From: Streptomyces griseomycini
GTDB lineage: Bacteria; Actinomycetota; Actinomycetes; Streptomycetales; Streptomycetaceae
Direction of reading: 5' to 3'
Length of the DNA: 64,000 bases
NCBI RefSeq assembly: GCF_014203535.1
Contig: NZ_JACHJI010000009.1
Span: 289,921 to 353,920, forward strand
A program made the position numbers and the translations under genes. Numbering within the stretch: the first letter of the stretch is position 1; each line of letters starts with the position of its first letter. Under the pieces are notes generated by a model. The model did not search any database. It saw nothing but the letters and a program-made list of their open reading frames with translations, and was not told the DNA's origin. Below are positions 25,450-33,688 of this stretch, one piece after another.

Positions 25450-25986
25450 ATGCGTGTACGCAGAACCACCTCCCGGAAGGGCCTCGGCCGCCTGACCACC
25501 GCGCTGATCGCCGCGTGCGCGGCCGGTGCGCTGGCGACCCCGCTGGCCCTCGCCGCCCAGGCCGAGGACGCGCCGACGGCCACGGCGGCGGGCAAGCAGG
25601 GCGACCGCCTCCTGCCGGTGCCCGAGGTGCTCCGCATCTCCAGCGGGCCCTACGCGGGGTTCCAGTTCTGCGGGGACCCCGCTGGCGACCCGGTCGCCGG
25701 CACCGACACCCCTACCTTCGCGGCCACCCTCGATTCGGTCGCCCCGCCCGGTGCTCCGGAGGCCGGTCCCGGACCGCGCCGGAAGGTCTCCCTCGAGGTC
25801 GAAACGGCCGACGGGCAGCAGGTGATCCGCAAGGAGATGCTCAGCCAGTCCAGCCATGACGTGCTCTACCAGCCGCGCTCCGGCGTCCTCGACGACGGCG
25901 CCTACCGCTGGCGCGTCCAGGTGAAGGAGGCCGGCACGAAGACCCCGTGGACGGCCTGGTGCTCCTTCACCGTGCAGACGGGCTGA
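25450..25986 (+). CDS. Secreted Fn3/Ig-like domain protein, partner of the haloperoxidase fusion
   Basis: 178 residues. A signal peptide occupies about 1-40 (TTALIAACAAGALATPLALAAQAE). One beta-sandwich domain follows: GPYAGFQFCGDPAGDPV ... VLDDGAYRWRVQVKEAG, ending PWTAWCSFTVQTG. The last segments match the Fn3-like repeats that follow DNRLRE domains in Streptomyces RHS exoproteins, so it looks like a separated module of that architecture. ATG at 25450 with GAGAGG upstream, 28 nt after the preceding stop; the two genes are probably cotranscribed and their products may act together outside the cell. A strong terminator follows. Confidence 0.75.
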   Translation: MRVRRTTSRKGLGRLTTALIAACAAGALATPLALAAQAEDAPTATAAGKQGDRLLPVPEVLRISSGPYAGFQFCGDPAGDPVAGTDTPTFAATLDSVAPPGAPEAGPGPRRKVSLEVETADGQQVIRKEMLSQSSHDVLYQPRSGVLDDGAYRWRVQVKEAGTKTPWTAWCSFTVQTG

Positions 25987-25997
25987 CCAGGCACATT

Positions 25998-26045
25998 GCA
26001 GGAGCCTCCCCGCCCGCCGGACAAGGCGGGCGGGGAGGCTCCTGC
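25998..26045. terminator. Strong bidirectional hairpin
   Basis: A perfect 21-bp stem (25998-26018 with 26025-26045) and a 6-nt loop between the convergent secreted-protein gene and the LysR gene. Confidence 0.9.
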
Positions 26046-26086
26046 GTGGGGAGGCACGCGGAGAACGCGTGGTCCCCGGGTACCGG

Positions 26087-27055
26087 TCAACGCACCGACA
26101 TCACAGCGGCGTCACTGGCCGGAATCCATCCTTCGGCAGGTCTCACCAGCCACCCTTCCTCGGCCGCGAGCCGGGCAGCGGCTCGGCGGAGCGCGTCACA
26201 TGCGGGGTGCACCAGGCCCTTTCGCCACACCAGTGACACGGGCGACAGCGGGACCGGGTCGACGAGGGGGCGCAGCACGGTCGAGGGCAGTGCCGGGAAG
26301 TCCACCACGGTGAGGATCGGGTGACGGGTCCTGGCCATGATCCGCTGGAACTCCTCGTCCCCGACGGCCAGCGGGGCGGGCGGCGCGAGCGCGATGTCCC
26401 GCCCCTCGAACAGCAGCCGGGCGAGATCCGTCCACTCCGTCGTGCGCGGGTTGCCGGCCCCGGCGTACACCGTCTCGCCGGCCAGCGCGGCGAGCGGCAC
26501 CTCGGGCAGGGAGGCGAGCCGGTGGTCCTCGGGCAGCACGACCGCCATCGGCTCGTAGCGGACGGGCTGTTGGACGAGCCCGGACCGCAGGGCCGGGGCG
26601 AGCCCCGCGAACCGTCCGAACGACGCGTCGAGCCGCCCGGCGAGCAGCTCCCCCGCCGCCCAGGTCAGCCCGCTCTCGTAGCGGGCCATCAGCTCGTGGC
26701 CGGGGGCGAGTTCGCGGGCCCGGTGCAGCACCCGGCGCGGGGTCTCGAGGCCCGGGGAGTTGAGGTCCACGAGCAGGGGGCGGGCCTGCCCGGCGGCGGC
26801 GAGCAGGTCGTCCTGCGCCTGGAGCACCCGGCGTGCGTACGGCAGCAGCCGCTCGCCGTCGGCGGTGAGCGTCACCTGGCGGGTGGTCCGGACGAACAGC
26901 TCGCTGCCCAGCTCCCGTTCCAGTCGCCGCACGTCCCGGCTGAGCGCCTGCTGGGCGACGTAGAGGCGCACGGCGGCGCGGGTGAAGTGCAACTCCTCGG
27001 CGACGGTGACGAAGGCGCGCAGGAGGCGGGGGTCGACGGAGGCGGGGGCGGGCAT
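26087..27055 (-). CDS. LysR-family transcriptional regulator
   Basis: 322 residues. The N-terminal winged helix-turn-helix is typical (LRAFVTVAEELHFTRAAVRLYVAQQALSRDVRRLE), and the C-terminal two-lobed ligand domain starts near residue 90. The ligand is unknown. The gene is divergent from an MFS transporter with starts only 84 nt apart, so the usual LysR logic (autorepression and ligand-dependent activation of the neighbour) points to control of that exporter. Confidence 0.92.
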   Translation of the reverse strand: MPAPASVDPRLLRAFVTVAEELHFTRAAVRLYVAQQALSRDVRRLERELGSELFVRTTRQVTLTADGERLLPYARRVLQAQDDLLAAAGQARPLLVDLNSPGLETPRRVLHRARELAPGHELMARYESGLTWAAGELLAGRLDASFGRFAGLAPALRSGLVQQPVRYEPMAVVLPEDHRLASLPEVPLAALAGETVYAGAGNPRTTEWTDLARLLFEGRDIALAPPAPLAVGDEEFQRIMARTRHPILTVVDFPALPSTVLRPLVDPVPLSPVSLVWRKGLVHPACDALRRAAARLAAEEGWLVRPAEGWIPASDAAVMSVR

Positions 27056-27139
27056 CCCGCGAACTTACAACACAGGTGCGTGAATCGGCACCGGGAAGGT
27101 GTTGGACCGTCCGCACGGTCGCGGGCGACGGTGGGTGGC

Positions 27140-28465
27140 ATGCCTCAGCCGAACCGCCGGGACACCGTCCTGCTCACCGTCACCTCCGACACCCTCGTCG
27201 CCGCCGACCTCGGCCCGCGCACCAGGGCCGACGACCGGGCGGGCGACCGGGAGAAGGGCCCGTACCGACGCCTCTTCGCGGTGCCCGGCGCCCGCGCGTT
27301 CACGGCCGGCAACCTCGTCGCCCGGCTGCCGATGGGCATGCTCAGCGTGAGCGCGGTCGTGATGATCGCCGGGACGCGCGGCTCGTACGCCCTCGCCGGC
27401 GCCGTCACCGCGACCGGCCTGGCGGCGACCGCGGTGGTCGCCCCGTGGATCGCGCGCCTGGTCGACCGGTACGGGCAGGCACGGGTCGCCCTGCCCGCCA
27501 CGGTGTTCGCCGTGCTGGGTTCGCTCGCCCTGCTGCTCTGCGTGCGCCACGACGCCCCGGCCTGGACCCTGTTCGCCTCCTACGCCGCCACCGCCACGAC
27601 CCCCAACACCGGCGGGATGTCCCGGGCCCGCTGGACCCACCTGCTGAAGGGGGACGCCGAGGCCCTGCACACCGCGAACTCCTTCGAACAGGCCGCGGAC
27701 GAGCTGTGCTTCATGCTCGGCCCGGTGCTCGCGGCCTTCCTGTGCGGGGCGCTCTTCCCGGAGGCGGGCACCCTGGTGGGGGCCGTGCTGCTGCTGGCGG
27801 GCGTGGTGCTGTTCACCGCCCAGCGGTCCACCGAGCCGCCGGTCCTGCGGCGCGCGCCCGCCCGCGCCCCCTTCCGGGCCCCCGGCATGCGGCCGCTGCT
27901 GGCCGTGTGCCTGGCGACGGGTGCGGTGTTCGGCGCGATGGAGGTCGTCACCCTCGCCTTCGCGGACGCCCGGGGGCACGGCTCGGCGGCCGGCGTGGTG
28001 CTCGGCCTCCAGGCGGCAGGTTCCTGCGCGGCGGGCCTGCTGTACGGCGCGGTACGCCCCGCCGGGTCCGCGCGGTCCCGGCTGTCGTGGTGCCTGGTCG
28101 CGATGACCGCGCTGATGGTCCTGCCGCTGCTCGCGGCCGGCCTCACCGGCTCGCTCCTGGTGCTGGCGGGGGCGCTCCTGCTGGCCGGCATGGCCACGGC
28201 CCCGACGATGGTGACCACCATGACCCTGGTCCAGCGCTGCACCCCCGAGGGCCGGCTGAACGAGGGCATGACGCTCGCGGTGACCGGTCTGCTCGGCGGG
28301 ATCGCCTGCGGCAGCGCGGTCGGCGGCTGGGCGGTGGAGCACGCCTCGGCGACGGCCGGGTACGGCGTCCCGGTGGTGGCTTCCGCGACCGCCCTGACCG
28401 TCTCCGTCGCCCTGTTCGGACGGCCGGGGTCCGGGCGGTCGAACCGCTCCCCGTCCGGACGGTAG
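27140..28465 (+). CDS. MFS transporter
   Basis: 441 residues. A polar N-terminus of about 45 residues precedes 12 predicted membrane segments, with the MFS loop motif ARLVDRYGQARV between the second and third. Substrate unknown; similarity is to drug/metabolite efflux-type permeases. ATG at 27140. It shares an 84-nt divergent promoter region with a LysR regulator that probably controls it. The last codons form the first unit of a degenerate tandem repeat that continues past the stop. Confidence 0.87.
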   Translation: MPQPNRRDTVLLTVTSDTLVAADLGPRTRADDRAGDREKGPYRRLFAVPGARAFTAGNLVARLPMGMLSVSAVVMIAGTRGSYALAGAVTATGLAATAVVAPWIARLVDRYGQARVALPATVFAVLGSLALLLCVRHDAPAWTLFASYAATATTPNTGGMSRARWTHLLKGDAEALHTANSFEQAADELCFMLGPVLAAFLCGALFPEAGTLVGAVLLLAGVVLFTAQRSTEPPVLRRAPARAPFRAPGMRPLLAVCLATGAVFGAMEVVTLAFADARGHGSAAGVVLGLQAAGSCAAGLLYGAVRPAGSARSRLSWCLVAMTALMVLPLLAAGLTGSLLVLAGALLLAGMATAPTMVTTMTLVQRCTPEGRLNEGMTLAVTGLLGGIACGSAVGGWAVEHASATAGYGVPVVASATALTVSVALFGRPGSGRSNRSPSGR

Positions 28466-28521
28466 AACCGTCTCCCGCCCGGCGGTGGAGCCGCTTCCCG
28501 TTCGAGTCGTCGAACCGCCCG
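28429..28521 (+). repeat. Degenerate tandem repeat, about 23-24 nt period, four units
   Basis: Units share the core GGTCGAACCGCTCCCCGTC with drift (GGTAGAACCGTCTCCCG, GGTGGAGCCGCTTCCCG, CGTCGAACCGCCC). The array spans the 3' end of the MFS gene and its spacer. Each unit has a small internal inverted repeat (CGGT/ACCG). Confidence 0.7.
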
Positions 28522-28540
28522 CGAATTCCCGCACACCCCA

Positions 28541-28569
28541 TTGACGCCCCCGCGTCCCCCTCATACCTT
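28541..28569 (+). promoter_or_regulatory. Candidate promoter of the LacI-type regulator gene
   Basis: TTGACG (28541-28546) and TACCTT (28564-28569) are separated by 17 nt, a good housekeeping-sigma match. The expected start point near 28576 falls in the operator that follows. Confidence 0.55.
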
Positions 28570-28574
28570 CACCC

Positions 28575-28590
28575 GTCGAAGCGCTTCGAC
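28575..28590. promoter_or_regulatory. LacI-family operator, likely autoregulatory
   Basis: GTCGAAGCGCTTCGAC is a perfect 16-bp palindrome with the central CG typical of LacI/GalR operators. It overlaps the predicted transcription start and lies 44 nt upstream of the regulator's start codon. Confidence 0.8.
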
Positions 28591-28633
28591 ATCCTTGCGG
28601 CATCCCCACGGACAGTGCCGGGTGAGGACCCCG

Positions 28634-29644
28634 ATGGTGAAGATCACGGATGTGGCCCGGCGCGCCGGGGTCTCCCCGAGCACGGTCTCGTACGCGCTCA
28701 GCGGCAAGCGTCCGATCTCCGACGCCACCCGGCGGCGCGTACAGGCCGCCGCCCGCGAGCTGGGCTACCGTCCGCACGCCGGTGGCCGTCCCCCGGCCGG
28801 CCGCCGGTCGAAGGTGCTGGCCCTCGCGGTCCCGCTGCGCCCCGGCGTCCACGTTCCGGTGGTGACGGAGTTCGCGGTGTCGGTGGTCACCGCCGCCCGC
28901 GCCCACGACCACGACGTGCTGCTGCTCACCCGGGGGGAGGGCGAGGAGGGGCTCCGGCACGTCGCGGACGCGGGGCTGGCGGACGCGGCGGTGGTGATGG
29001 ACGTCCAGCTCCAGGACCCCCGGCTGCCGCTGCTGCGCTCGCTGCCCCTGCCGTCCGTGCTGATCGGCGTTCCCGCCGAACCGGACGGGCTGACCTGCGT
29101 GGACCTGGACTTCCGGGCGGCCGGTGAGCTGTGCGTGGACCATCTGGCACGGCTCGGCCACCGGGTGGTGGCGCTGGTCGGCTCGCCGCCGGAGGTGTAC
29201 GTGCGGCGGACCGCGTTCGCGCGGCGGCTCGTGGAGGGCTTCACGTCCGCCGCCGACCGGCACCGGCTCGTCTCCACGGTGCACCCGTGCGGATCCGGCC
29301 GGGACGCCGCCCGCGCGATCGCCGAGCGGCTGCTGCGCGAGCAGCCGGCGCTGACCGGGGTGGTCGTGCACAACGAACCGCTCCTCGACCCGCTGATCGA
29401 CGCCTTCGAGCGGCTCGGCCTGCGGGTCCCCGGCGATCTGTCCCTCACCGCCGTCTGCCCCGCCCCCGTCGCGGGCTCGGCCCGCGTCCCGGTCACCTCG
29501 GTCACCGTGCCGTCCGCGGAGCTGGGCACCCGCGCGGTGCACCTGCTGGTGCGGAAGCTGTCCGGCGCCCCCGTGCCGCAGACCACCCTGCTGCCGCCCC
29601 GCCTGACGGAACGGGCGAGCACGGCGGCGCGGGTGCTCGCATGA
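28634..29644 (+). CDS. LacI-family transcriptional regulator
   Basis: 336 residues. The N-terminal helix-turn-helix and hinge are canonical (KITDVARRAGVSPSTVSYALSG ... ELGYRPHAGGRP), followed by a periplasmic-binding-protein-like effector domain. The effector is unknown, probably a sugar. ATG at 28634; the longer in-frame reading from 28541 starts inside the promoter. A perfect LacI-type palindrome upstream indicates autorepression. No sugar gene is adjacent, so other targets must be distant. Confidence 0.92.
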   Translation: MVKITDVARRAGVSPSTVSYALSGKRPISDATRRRVQAAARELGYRPHAGGRPPAGRRSKVLALAVPLRPGVHVPVVTEFAVSVVTAARAHDHDVLLLTRGEGEEGLRHVADAGLADAAVVMDVQLQDPRLPLLRSLPLPSVLIGVPAEPDGLTCVDLDFRAAGELCVDHLARLGHRVVALVGSPPEVYVRRTAFARRLVEGFTSAADRHRLVSTVHPCGSGRDAARAIAERLLREQPALTGVVVHNEPLLDPLIDAFERLGLRVPGDLSLTAVCPAPVAGSARVPVTSVTVPSAELGTRAVHLLVRKLSGAPVPQTTLLPPRLTERASTAARVLA

Positions 29645-29678
29645 CAAAGGCCCCGCCGCTCTCGCGACGGGGCCTTTG
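29645..29678. terminator. Bidirectional terminator between the LacI-type gene and ssrA
   Basis: A stem with AAAGG and CCTTT ends (29645-29657 with 29666-29678; one G-U pair) starting one base after the lacI-type stop. It also lies 17 nt beyond the tmRNA 3' end on the other strand. Confidence 0.85.
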
Positions 29679-29694
29679 CCCACATGGGGTGGAG

Positions 29695-30096
29695 TGGAGA
29701 TGGCGGGAATCGAACCCGCGTCCAACGGTGCGGAACCAGGGCTTCTCCGTGTGCAGTCGGCTGTGCTTTTCTCGGCCCCGGAGATCACGCCGACAAGTCT
29801 CCGACGGGCCCAGTCACTGTGTGGTTTCCCTCTTCACCCCGTGACCGGGATCGAGGTTTAGTTCCCTAGCTGATGCCAGGATCCGGGTCGGGAACACCCC
29901 CGGGCTGACACTCCCTTTAAGTAGGGGAGCCGCTGCTCGCTACCTGAAGATCAGGCAGCGAGGGCGAGCTCGCCCTGGGAGATGGATCGCTTGGAATTGG
30001 CGATTATTTTTTTCGGCCTGTGGTTTACGAGATCATGGCCGCTTCCTCGACACGCTTCCCCTGCTTCGACAGCCGCTGTCGAAACCGATCATCCCC
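29695..30096 (-). ncRNA. ssrA: tmRNA (transfer-messenger RNA)
   Basis: About 402 nt. The acceptor stem pairs GGGGATG at the 5' end (30096-30090) with CATCTCC at the 3' end (29702-29696), with A29695 as the discriminator base. CCA is not encoded. The T-arm is canonical (GCGGGTTCGATTCCCGC, 29706-29722). The 5' segment GATCGGTTTCGAC is the conserved tmRNA start. A short tag reading frame lies at 30001-29951. With SmpB, encoded just upstream on the same strand, it rescues stalled ribosomes and tags nascent peptides for proteolysis. Confidence 0.97.
29951..30001 (-). other. tmRNA proteolysis-tag reading frame
   Basis: Reads ANSKRSISQGELALAA followed by TGA. The -LALAA end is the usual ClpXP-type recognition terminus of actinobacterial tags. 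Confidence 0.9.
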
Positions 30097-30239
30097 ATGT
30101 TGATTTCTCAAGGTGCGCACCCGCTGTGGGGTGCTGGCGCCATCGTACGTGACCAACGCCCGACGATGCCACCGTATTCCCGGCGGTCATCCCACCGTGG
30201 TACCGGGTTCAACGGTACCCGGTGCCGGTGTGTTCCCGC

Positions 30240-30719
30240 TCAGGCGCGCTGCTTCCGGCGGACCGCCGACATCGCCCGCTCGGCCTCGCGCCGGTCCTGC
30301 TTCTCGCGCAGCGTCTGGCGCTTGTCGTACTCCTTCTTGCCCTTGGCCAGCGCGATCTCGATCTTCGCGCGGCCGTCCTTGAAGTACAGGGCGAGCGGCA
30401 CGATGGTGTGGCCCGTCTCCTGGGACTTGGACTCCAGCTTGTCGATCTCCTCGCGGTGCAGCAGCAGCTTGCGCTTGCGCCGGGCGCTGTGGTTGGTCCA
30501 GGTGCCCTGGCTGTACTCCGGGACGTGCACGTTGTGCAGCCACGCCTCGTGGTCGGTCAGCTGGACGAAGCCGTCGACCAGCGACGCCCTGCCCTGACGC
30601 AGCGACTTCACCTCGGTCCCGGTGAGGACCAGACCGGCCTCGTAGGTGTCGATGATGAGGTAGTCGTGCCGCGCCTTCTTGTTCTGCGCGATCAGCTTGC
30701 GCCCTTTTTCCTTAGCCAT
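30240..30719 (-). CDS. smpB: SsrA-binding protein SmpB
   Basis: 159 residues, full length. Diagnostic segments: KLIAQNKKARHDYLI, GLVLTGTEVKSLRQGRASL, and the basic C-terminal tail (KKEYDKRQTLREKQDRREAERAM), which enters the mRNA channel of the stalled ribosome. It binds tmRNA and delivers it to the ribosomal A site. ATG at 30719; an in-frame ATG at 30731 is a second option, and neither has a strong ribosome site. It lies 143 nt upstream of ssrA on the same strand and about 70 nt downstream of the S41 protease gene. Confidence 0.96.
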   Translation of the reverse strand: MAKEKGRKLIAQNKKARHDYLIIDTYEAGLVLTGTEVKSLRQGRASLVDGFVQLTDHEAWLHNVHVPEYSQGTWTNHSARRKRKLLLHREEIDKLESKSQETGHTIVPLALYFKDGRAKIEIALAKGKKEYDKRQTLREKQDRREAERAMSAVRRKQRA

Positions 30720-30790
30720 AGTGCGGCCCATTTTCGCACTACGGAGGGGGTCCGCGGGAAGCCGATTACCGACCCGGCGCGGCGCCGGCG

Positions 30791-31960
30791 CTACCTGCTC
30801 GGTCCGCCCAGTCCGTCCAGGACCGTCCCGGCCCGCTCGAGCGCCTCGTCGTCGGCCTCCAGGTCGGGGGTGAGGCCGCGTCCGTCGACGCTCCGGCCGG
30901 AGGGGGTGCGGTAGTGGCCGACGGTCAGCTCGGCGACGGAGCCGTCGGGCAGCTCGGTCGGCATCTGGACCGATCCCTTGCCGAAGGTGCGGGAGCCCAC
31001 CACGACCGCCCGTCCGCGGTCCTTCAGGGCACCGGTGAGGAGCTCGGCCGCGCTCATCGTCCCGCCGTCGACGAGCGCGACCAGGGGCCTGGAGGTGTCG
31101 CCGCCGGGCTCGGCGTGCAGGGCGCGCTGCTCGCCCTCGACGTCGTAGGTGGCGACCAGGCCGCCGTCGAGGAAGGCGGAGGCCGCGGTGACCGCCTCGG
31201 TGACCAGGCCGCCGGGGTTGCCGCGCAGGTCGAGGACGATCCCGGCGTCGGCCGGGGCCCGCCGCACGGCGGTGCGGACCTCGTCGCCGGAGCCCTTGGT
31301 GAAGGCGGCGACCTCGATGACGGTGATCCGGTCGGCGGTCTCCCGGACGGTGACCGTGTCGCGGGACAGCCGGGCCCGGCGCAGGGTCTCGTTCCACGTG
31401 CGCGTGCCGCGCTCCAGACCGAGGCGGACGGTGGTGCCGGCGGACTCGCCGGTGCCGTCCCCGCGCAGTAAGGAGACGACCTCGGTGACGGGGCGCCCGT
31501 CGACCTCCTCGCCGTCGACGCTGCGCAGCCGGTCGCCCGCGCGGATCCCGGCTTCGGCGGCGGGGGTGCCGCTGCCGACCTTCGTCACCTCGATCCGGCC
31601 GTCCCGCTCGCGGGCCCACAGGCCGACGCCGGTGTACCGGCCGTCCAGGGCGTCCTCGAACTCCTCGTACTCGTCCGGGGAGTAGACGGCGGCCCAGCGG
31701 TCCCCGCTGCGGCTGACGGCGCGCTCGGCGGCCTCCAGGGGGGAGGTGCCGACGGTCATGGCCTCCTGGGCCGCCCGGGCGACGTCCGCGCGGCGCCCCA
31801 CGGGTGCGGCCGGACGGGCGTCGTCGGCCGCGGTCTCCCGGTCGGACACGGGCAGGTTGCCGGTGGCGGCACCGGCGACGAGCACGCTCGCGAACACCAA
31901 GGTCAGGGCGGCGCCGCGACGGATGCGGCGGGGCTGACAGAACAGGTCACGACCTGACAT
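30791..31960 (-). CDS. S41-family C-terminal processing protease with PDZ domain
   Basis: 389 residues. An N-terminal membrane anchor/signal (RRGAALTLVFASVLVAGAA) is followed by a PDZ domain (about 110-205: YTGVGLWARERDGRIEVTKV ... GIRAGDRLRSVDG) and the S41 catalytic domain. The nucleophile Ser lies in DGGTMSAAELLTGAL and the general-base Lys in GSRTFGKGSVQMP. It acts outside the membrane, trimming or degrading exported proteins. ATG at 31960. Same direction as ftsEX but separated from them by a terminator. Confidence 0.93.
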   Translation of the reverse strand: MSGRDLFCQPRRIRRGAALTLVFASVLVAGAATGNLPVSDRETAADDARPAAPVGRRADVARAAQEAMTVGTSPLEAAERAVSRSGDRWAAVYSPDEYEEFEDALDGRYTGVGLWARERDGRIEVTKVGSGTPAAEAGIRAGDRLRSVDGEEVDGRPVTEVVSLLRGDGTGESAGTTVRLGLERGTRTWNETLRRARLSRDTVTVRETADRITVIEVAAFTKGSGDEVRTAVRRAPADAGIVLDLRGNPGGLVTEAVTAASAFLDGGLVATYDVEGEQRALHAEPGGDTSRPLVALVDGGTMSAAELLTGALKDRGRAVVVGSRTFGKGSVQMPTELPDGSVAELTVGHYRTPSGRSVDGRGLTPDLEADDEALERAGTVLDGLGGPSR

Positions 31961-31985
31961 GCCGGTGAGTCTAGGACAACACGAA

Positions 31986-32015
31986 GGGGCGTACGGCCGG
32001 TTGGCCGTACGCCCC
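31986..32015 (-). terminator. Terminator after ftsX
   Basis: A perfect 13-bp stem (31986-31998 with 32003-32015) and a 4-nt loop, 14 nt beyond the ftsX stop. Confidence 0.88.
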
Positions 32016-32028
32016 CACGGGGCAAGAG

Positions 32029-32946
32029 TCACACCTTCAGATACTTGCGCAACGCGAAGAAAGCGGCCAACGCGGGCATCAGGAAACTCGTCACGAGGAT
32101 GAGCGGCAGGTACTTCAGCACCGCGTCCCAGCCGATGAAGTTGATCAGGGTCAGCTTCTCCGACAGGGCCAGCCCGTGATCGATGATGAAGTACCGCCCG
32201 ATCACCAGGAACCCGCACGCGAGCGTGCCGCCGATGAGTCCGGCGACCGCGGCCTCCATGATGAACGGTGCCTGGATGTAGAAGCCGGAGGCGCCGACCA
32301 GACGCATGATCCCGGTCTCGCGGCGACGGCTGAACGCCGAGACGCGCACCGTGTTCACGATCAGCATCAGGGCGACGGCCAGCATGAGCGCCATCAGCGC
32401 GCGGGCGGCCCAGTTCATGCCGTTCAGCAGCTCGAAGAGGTTGTCCAGGATGCCCTTCTGGTCCTGCACCGACTGCACGCCGTCACGCCCGTCGAAGGCG
32501 GTCGCGATGACCTGGTACTTCTCCGGGTCCTCCAGCTTGATGCGGTACGACTCCTGCATCTGGTCCGGCGTGAGGGAGCTGGCCAGCGGCGAGTCGCCGA
32601 ACTGCTCCTTGTAGTGCTTGTACGCCTCGTCCTGCGACTCGTAGGTGACCGTGTCGACGACCGACATCTTCTCCAGGTCGGTCTTGATCTGGCTCTTCTG
32701 GTCCTCGGTCACCGCGCCCTTGGCGCAGTTGGGATCGGACTCGGCGTCGCTCTTGTTGCACAGGAAGATGGAGACGTTGACCTTGTCGTACCAGTAGCCC
32801 TTCATGGTGCTGACCTGGTCGCTCATCAGGAGCGACCCGCCGAACAGGGCGAGCGACAGGGCGACGGAGACGACGACCGCGAAGGTCATCGTCAGGTTGC
32901 GGCGGAGACCGACGCCGATCTCCGACAGGACGAACTGGGCGCGCAT
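32029..32946 (-). CDS. ftsX: Cell-division ABC transporter permease FtsX
   Basis: 305 residues with four predicted membrane segments: one after the N-terminus (TFAVVVSVALSLALFGG), then a large extracytoplasmic domain (about 45-165), and three near the C-terminus. The FtsX signature region VSAFSRRRETGIMRLVGAS is present. With FtsE it relays ATP hydrolysis to peptidoglycan hydrolases during division or sporulation septation. The outer domain has a Cys pair (FLCNKSDAESDPNC). It lies 52 nt downstream of ftsE. Confidence 0.96.
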   Translation of the reverse strand: MRAQFVLSEIGVGLRRNLTMTFAVVVSVALSLALFGGSLLMSDQVSTMKGYWYDKVNVSIFLCNKSDAESDPNCAKGAVTEDQKSQIKTDLEKMSVVDTVTYESQDEAYKHYKEQFGDSPLASSLTPDQMQESYRIKLEDPEKYQVIATAFDGRDGVQSVQDQKGILDNLFELLNGMNWAARALMALMLAVALMLIVNTVRVSAFSRRRETGIMRLVGASGFYIQAPFIMEAAVAGLIGGTLACGFLVIGRYFIIDHGLALSEKLTLINFIGWDAVLKYLPLILVTSFLMPALAAFFALRKYLKV

Positions 32947-32998
32947 GGCGGGTCCTTCAGGCCTTTCCGTGGACGCGATAGGGCGCGATCAAGGGTGA

Positions 32999-33688
32999 TC
33001 AGTGCTGGTAGCCGTAGACGCCGCGCGCCTGGTCGCGGACGAGGCGGCCCTTCTCCAGCTCGATGACGCGCTTGCGCATCTGGTCCACGATGTTCTGGTC
33101 GTGCGTCGCCATCACCACGGTGGTGCCCGTCCGGTTGATGCGGTCGAGCAGCTTCATGATGCCGACGGAGGTCTGCGGGTCGAGGTTGCCGGTGGGCTCG
33201 TCGCAGATCAGCAGCTTGGGCCGGTTGACGAAGGCCCGCGCGATGGCGACGCGCTGCTGCTCACCGCCGGAGAGCTCACCGGGCATCCGGTCCTCCTTGC
33301 CGCCGAGCCCGACGAGGTCGAGCACCTGGGGCACGGACTTGCGGATCTCGCCGCGCGACTTGCCGATGACCTCCTGCGCGAAGGCGACGTTCTCGGCGAC
33401 CGTCTTGTTCGGCAGCAGGCGGAAGTCCTGGAACACCGTCCCCAGCTGGCGCCGGATCTGCGGCACCTTCCAGTTGGAGACGCGGGCGAGGTCCTTGCCC
33501 AGGACGTGCACCTGCCCGTGGCTGGCCCGCTCCTCGCGGAGGATCAGCCGCAGGAAGGTGGACTTTCCGGAGCCGGAGGACCCCACGAGGAACACGAACT
33601 CGCCCTTCTCGACCTCCAGGGAGACGTCCCTGAGGGCAGGGCGGTTCTGCTTGGGGTAGACCTTGGACACGTTGTCGAATCGGATCAC
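32999..33688 (-). CDS. ftsE: Cell-division ATP-binding protein FtsE
   Basis: 229 residues. A complete ABC ATPase: Walker A GSSGSGKST, signature LSGGEQQR, Walker B LLICDEPTGNLD, and the switch His in VVMATHDQNIVD. It drives FtsX at the division site. ATG at 33688. First gene of the ftsEX operon, divergent from a small zinc-ribbon gene across about 270 nt. Confidence 0.97.
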   Translation of the reverse strand: MIRFDNVSKVYPKQNRPALRDVSLEVEKGEFVFLVGSSGSGKSTFLRLILREERASHGQVHVLGKDLARVSNWKVPQIRRQLGTVFQDFRLLPNKTVAENVAFAQEVIGKSRGEIRKSVPQVLDLVGLGGKEDRMPGELSGGEQQRVAIARAFVNRPKLLICDEPTGNLDPQTSVGIMKLLDRINRTGTTVVMATHDQNIVDQMRKRVIELEKGRLVRDQARGVYGYQH

